Shown: positions 59,373 to 64,000 of the stretch, piece by piece
Position numbering within the stretch: the stretch's first letter is position 1
Layout of the letters: every line of letters starts with the position of its first letter
Source of the DNA: Owenia fusiformis
Lineage: Eukaryota; Annelida; Polychaeta; Sabellida; Oweniidae
Reading direction: 5' to 3'
DNA: 64,000 nt
Assembly (NCBI GenBank): GCA_903813345.2
Contig: CAIIXF020000011.1
Location: 24,608,166 to 24,672,165 of the forward strand
Made by a program: the position numbers and the translations under genes
Notes under the pieces: model-generated
The model's database searches: none
Told to the model about the DNA's origin: nothing
The model's input: the letters and a program-made list of their open reading frames with translations, nothing else

Positions 59373-60358
59373 CAGTGTGTCTCAAAAAATGTTACACTTG
59401 CAAAAAGTTCAATATCTTTCATGATTTTGACTTTTTCCCCAAAATATACTTATATGCCGAAAGACCAATCTTTCTCGAATAAATTCACACCATCAGATTC
59501 AAAATCCGTCCATGATTGACTGCACAGGACAGATTTTATAGACTCATGTGCAATCTGATTTGCGTCAATTTCTCAGTGGTTGGATATGTGGTGATCAATT
59601 CTTTTTTGGTGTGGATGCTTGATATGATCAATGATCCAGTTGTTTCTTTTCTGGATAAAAATACAAGATTTCATTGTCAGAGTGTTCAATTTTGTTATGA
59701 TGGCAACAGGATGGTACAAAAGCTTGTGGCAGATTGTTTGGTAGAACTCTTTGGAAATCAGAAGATAGCATTGAATTACAAAATGGATTGGCCCCCAGGG
59801 TCACCCCACTTAACACCCTTTATTTTTTGAAGGGCCTCTGAAAGCGCTTTACATCATCGCAAACTGACCTTATGAACTTCTGCAAAAACAATTGATAGAA
59901 TCAGTGTGATATTACAATGCATGTGCGCATGAGCAAGGGTATCTCAGATTTGCTTTGGAGAACATGCATGTTGAGGGGACCTCAACATGTTCATGTTTCT
60001 TCATCATGTTTATGTGGATAGACCCAATGATCATATGTAAGACAAATAGGAAAATTACAGAATGACTCAGGTAAAGGTCAAGCTTCTACTCAGAAGAAAG
60101 TTAAATGTTAAAGAAACTGTTCCTCCTTTGTCATTTGGTCCATCCAATCACTTAGAAGTTGGCGCAAGTCAGGTTTGACCATGGTACATTAAAAGCTGTC
60201 CCCAGGAGCCAATCAAGGACAGATTTTGAATCTGATGGTGTCAAATTATTTGAGAAAGATTTGTCTTTTGGTATCAAAAGTACATTTAAGGGGAAAAGTC
60301 AAAATTATGAAAGATATTGAACTTTTTGTAAGTGTAACATTTCTTTTGAGACACACTG
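59373..60358. mobile_element. Decayed mariner-like transposon with ~145-bp terminal repeats
   Basis: 986 bp, flanked by TA, starting CAGTGTGTCTCAAAA and ending with the inverse. The inverted repeats extend about 145 bp (59373-59516 and 60218-60358), including CAAAAAGTTCAATATCTTTC and inverse. Long terminal repeats, a TA target and the internal transposase fragment place it in the IS630-Tc1-mariner superfamily. Confidence 0.85.
59516..60000 (+). pseudogene. Mariner-like transposase fragment
   Basis: The frame at 59516-59830 ends with DWPPGSPHLTPFIF and a stop; live relatives usually read WPxxSPDLTPxDFF here, so the last catalytic acid region is altered (SPHLTP, no Asp after the Pro) and the stop truncates the C-terminus. 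Further upstream the FLDKNTRFHCQSV and GNRMVQK parts fit the DDE core only loosely. Less than half the ~340-residue protein fits between the terminal repeats, so the element is inactive. Confidence 0.6.
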
Positions 60359-61965
60359 TAGATGTGCTCCACTTTTGCAAGATCAATTGCATGTCACTGG
60401 CGGCGATTTTCATCATCATATTATTTCAATTGTTTTCCATCTTCTTCTGATACGTTCCTTTTCAAGGTATTTTTGTCCCTCGATTCTTTTCTTTCTTTCT
60501 CTATAATTCTTTAGAATTTCTGCTTTAGTTTTGGCCATATTCTGCAACAAATTGTGAATTCCCGGGTTAGTTACCACTATTAAGACAGAAATAAAACAAG
60601 TATTAAGCGACGTTATCAAAAGCAACGTACCTTAATTGATGTAAAACTCAAGTCGTATGTGATTTGGGAAAAAAGTTGACATCATTTTTTAACAATGACC
60701 AATTAAGTTGTTTATTTATAATATCTTTCAACCGAATCGGGATATCCTAGATCTCTGATTAACCAGCTTTGCTTAGGCAAAAGATACAGGTGTTGTACTT
60801 ACGCGATTGCTGTATTATTTAGGGATTATTAGGATGAAATCCCATTTCCTTTGACTGCAAATAAAGTATGGCGTATCATTGGGATCACGGGATGATCTCC
60901 TCCACTGAGTTACCAGCATTTATTGCTGAGGTAATCAACTTATTTCGCACTTTCCGTAACGTACCTTATTGCAACGTACATGAGGAAAACTCATTACATG
61001 TTCCAATAAAGCAATATAACAGAGCGAACAAAGGTAATGAGCACATTATATTGAATGTCCGCCTTGTCATATTCAAGAATTTATTTACTAATTCCATCAA
61101 ACTTTTACAAAATGTTGGGAAATGTTGTAACGTACCTTAAAATCCTTATCTTTTGAATTGAAAAATGACACCTTTATGACCTATAACTTTTGTTCTGGAT
61201 AGAATACAGTTTTGAAACTTTGCATGCATTTTGATAAATCATTTTCTGATAAAATATCACTTCGGGTTAAACATTTCAGTGATTCGTGCATTCTCCAGAA
61301 ATTAAAATATCTAAAGTGGTATTTTAGAAAAAAACTGGCGACATGGGTTCCGGGCATCTGATTATTAGGTTAGAAAGGGTTAAATTACTCGAAATGTTAG
61401 TAAAATACAGTATACACCCACAGGTATCTTTTCAAGAAGTTTGAATGTGTTCTGAAATCTATAACTACTTCAGTTATGCTTATAAAACATCACTATGCAC
61501 TCTGGCGACATAACGTACCTGAGGAATTTGTCATCAAATTAAGTTAGAAAAAATTCTCACTTACTACCAAACAATTAAAATTTGCTGTTTAGTGATTATA
61601 CAAGTGGGTATTGGTCCTAAGTAGATGTTCTTAAAAAGTTTCTATATATATCTCTTAACGCTCGAGAAAAAACCCTTGGCGACACGAATGTCTACTTATA
61701 TGTGGAATGACCGAGTAATGCTGTCCAAACGAGAGCGGGAAATAGGGAGATTGATAGGGGTGATGAGAAATCGATAATTAGGCATAATGCACTAAATGCA
61801 ATTGATGGAAGTTGATGGTCAAAGGTATGGGGAAAGTTCAATGGATCAGCTATAGATATTACTGGAACATATAATTGTGAATAGTACTAGTAATTATTTC
61901 ATATTTCATTCTAAATAAGGTTGTTGTCTAGGTACATACATGTATTCTGGAAAACTGTATGCGCA
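60359..61965. other. Intergenic, no gene recognised
   Basis: No gene or complete element identified. Frames of 69-90 codons at 60416-61140 lack motifs. It probably includes the promoter and leader of the GPCR gene; a possible acceptor (TTGTCTAG) ends at 61931. Confidence 0.4.
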
Positions 61966-63087
61966 ATGGAACCAGTCACAGGATGTAACCCGAATAGTAG
62001 CTTCCAAGAAGACGTACGGAGCTTGCCAAATGCGACCAACTCATCGTCTTTTAATTATTCAACATTTGCGAGTAACAATAGTTCAAACACAAAAACTATA
62101 GAAATCTTTGTAGAATGCATGTTAGGAATCATCATATGTTTCGGCAATGGACTTGTCATCGTCTCCTATATCAAGTTCAAGACATTGAGGATTGTCGCAA
62201 ATTTTTTCATTGTTAACTTGGCGATCGCTGATTTCGGAGTTGGTATTATGATGCCTTTACACATAGCGATGTACATTTTCCCAGATATGATGGCCTCGTC
62301 GGTATATGTTTGTCTCCTGAGGTATATGGTCGTTATGATCACGGTATGTGCGTCCATGCTCAGCCTCTTTGGTATAACGGTGGACCGCTATATAGCCATT
62401 ATTGTACCCCTTCGATACAACGCCATCATGACGAGACGAAACGCCTATCTCCTTGCTGGAATGATTTGGGGATTTCCGTTTGTATATACGATCATTATAC
62501 CACTGTTTTTTCATCATAGATACGAGGAGTTCACCAATCTATTTGAGGATCGACATTGCAATTTTGTTCAAGTGTTCAAATTAACGTATTTGAGAGTGTT
62601 ATGCACAGGCATATTCTGTCTCCTATTAGGCACAATGATCGTAATGTATGTTCTCATATTTTATGACGTAAATAGATCTTTAAATGCATCCGTGAGCCCC
62701 CGAATTCCAGTCATAATTGATGAAACAAATGGGAAAACGACGTCAAAGCAAACGACTCCGTATCATATCAAATTATTGAGAACAACAATCATTGTATTAG
62801 GATGCTTCATTGCCTCTTGGTTCCCATTTCTTATATCCCTCCACGCTCAGATCTACTTCGACAAAAAGACGGACCCAAGCTGGAACTCCGCGAGAGAATA
62901 TAGTACGTTTATTGGACTGCTCAACAGCGCAATCAATCCGGTCATTTATGCCTTCAGACTGAAAGACTTTAAGATTGCTTTCAAGGCGGTATTGTGCAGA
63001 AGAGTACACAGACACCAGGCGTCATTTTATCGCCAAGAAATTGCAACTATAGAAAACAAAGAAGACAGGCAAACGGGGAATCTGTGA
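61966..63087 (+). CDS. Class A (rhodopsin-like) GPCR, orphan, adenosine/MECA-like
   Basis: 373 codons, intronless. I start at ATG 61966 because the upstream in-frame extension has no ATG. A glycosylation-rich N-terminus (e.g. N10, N22, N25, N29, N37) precedes seven hydrophobic segments. Hallmarks: N61 (TM1), LAIAD with D89 (TM2), C116 and ECL2 C198 for the disulfide, DRY at 140-142, W168 (TM4), SWFP with W285/P287 (TM6), NPVIY at 324-328, and C344 as a possible palmitoylation site. TM3 lacks the aminergic Asp (position 3.32 is Val), which argues against amine receptors. Overall it resembles adenosine-type receptors (IPLRY-like VPLRY after DRY), but the Asn of TM6 and the His of TM7 that bind adenosine are absent, so the ligand is unknown. 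It acts at the plasma membrane via G proteins. Confidence 0.9.
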   Translation: MEPVTGCNPNSSFQEDVRSLPNATNSSSFNYSTFASNNSSNTKTIEIFVECMLGIIICFGNGLVIVSYIKFKTLRIVANFFIVNLAIADFGVGIMMPLHIAMYIFPDMMASSVYVCLLRYMVVMITVCASMLSLFGITVDRYIAIIVPLRYNAIMTRRNAYLLAGMIWGFPFVYTIIIPLFFHHRYEEFTNLFEDRHCNFVQVFKLTYLRVLCTGIFCLLLGTMIVMYVLIFYDVNRSLNASVSPRIPVIIDETNGKTTSKQTTPYHIKLLRTTIIVLGCFIASWFPFLISLHAQIYFDKKTDPSWNSAREYSTFIGLLNSAINPVIYAFRLKDFKIAFKAVLCRRVHRHQASFYRQEIATIENKEDRQTGNL

Positions 63088-64000
63088 ATATCTTTAAATC
63101 ATGGGCTCTCGTTTAATGAATATACCTAAAGATGTACCAGTGTAACATTTTTTACTAAATTATCCCATTTATGTAACCTTGTTCCGGTCTTATTGGCCCG
63201 TGCCCATAGAGACAAACCTGTATAAATCTTAAGTTTTATCATTTATTTTAATGAATGCAAAAGTAATGCAAAAACCGTTACTAGTACATGGCCAGGGATG
63301 GTGGTAAATAAAATTTCTTCATTCTATCTGCGACAACAAAATTTGAGGTATGTACGTTCAATATTTCAAAATTTAATTTCGCTGTAAATTGTATGCGACT
63401 ATAGATGGTTAAAATAAAATGATAATTATAAGGCAAAGATGAAAATATCAAGAACCTACGGGTTGCAATTATCCATATTCAATTATAAAACGACCCCAAT
63501 CGCCCACAACACAGCAATTATCAAACACAATAAACCTATATACAAAAGCAATGCAGACTTTAGATGTACTATTCTCAAATTGAAAATACGTATCCAAATG
63601 TAAAAGTACATTTATTTTATAAAATATGTCACTGCTTTGTAAACAGGTGAAACCATTCATAACAGTTAGGGTAACTGCATAAACACTATTAAACAGAGGT
63701 CATTTTAGGTTACTATGAATTTTCATCAGTGAAGAATACCTAGCGAGGGACGTGTCAAAATGTGAGTTTAAAGTGATCTAACTCTCAATGAGCAGTCTGA
63801 ATGCTTTAGAATTGCAATTGCTCAGCACTCATGGATACGACAAAATACTACAATCAGAGGACAGCATATTTATAAAAAATTAAAATGAGGTAAGCATGTT
63901 GAATTGTATTTGTATATAGTATGTGTACAGTATAATAATTGAGGTTAAACAGTGAGATGATTCCAGCACTGTATTGCATATAAATGTTTGCCTACCTTAA
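63088..64000. other. Downstream of the GPCR; nothing recognised
   Basis: AT-rich DNA with candidate AATAAA hexamers (e.g. near 63306) but no further gene or repeat that I can define. Confidence 0.4.

Noticed and set aside
61921-61965. GPCR start extended to a TTG codon 15 residues upstream
   Set aside because: The extension has no ATG and includes a plausible leader sequence; the first in-frame ATG (61966) gives a normal glycosylated N-terminus.
61966-63087. Naming the GPCR an adenosine, amine or melatonin receptor
   Set aside because: TM3 lacks Asp 3.32 and the adenosine-contacting TM6 Asn and TM7 His are absent; only the class A call is supported.

Overview
This window is AT-rich nuclear DNA from a bilaterian animal, most likely a marine invertebrate. 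Genes have GT-AG introns and polyadenylation signals, snoRNAs sit in introns, and the intergenic and intronic space is full of terminal-inverted-repeat elements and minisatellites. Protein content (RPS4, an MTF-1-type metal-responsive zinc finger factor, a membrane-anchored FkbM-family methyltransferase, an orphan rhodopsin-class receptor, a LITAF-like small protein) fits a lophotrochozoan or an invertebrate deuterostome. I cannot fix the phylum from sequence alone.

Layout. 1-29.8 kb: I find no convincing gene. It holds foldback elements (238-662, 3381-4215, 12251-12594), a family of about 410-bp elements with CAGATGCGAGTA-type ends, a 5-kb block of compound repeats (13.5-18.5 kb) rich in TGACCT and TGAGTCA motifs, nested inverted-repeat elements (6.1-7.4 and 23.8-25.4 kb) and a 28-bp-period minisatellite (28.4-29.2 kb). 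29.9-30.2 kb: a small LITAF-like membrane protein on the minus strand. 31.4-43.2 kb: a nine-exon MTF-1 homologue on the minus strand (881 codons as I splice it), whose introns carry mariner-, pogo- and piggyBac-like elements. Exon 8 has been amplified into an 82-bp tandem array containing decoy splice acceptors. 43.5-53.2 kb: the complete seven-exon RPS4 gene on the plus strand, head-to-head with MTF-1 (283 bp between the two ATGs). 55.7-56.9 kb: FkbM methyltransferase. 58.8-60.4 kb: a piggyBac-like MITE next to a dead mariner-like transposon. 62.0-63.1 kb: intronless class A GPCR.

The most interesting system is the RPS4 gene as a snoRNA nest. Introns 2 and 3 carry two paralogous box C/D snoRNAs with a 12-nt complementarity to a conserved 28S rRNA segment. 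Intron 3 carries a second, unrelated C/D snoRNA, and an almost identical copy of it lies in intron 5 inside the arms of a foldback transposable element. Introns 5 and 6 carry two copies of a sequence that folds as an H/ACA snoRNA, and the 3' end of one of them has been amplified five-fold as a 59-bp tandem repeat. A decayed relative of the first C/D family is visible in intron 4. All protein-level and RNA-level identifications here come from reading the sequence and recalling family features; no searches were run.
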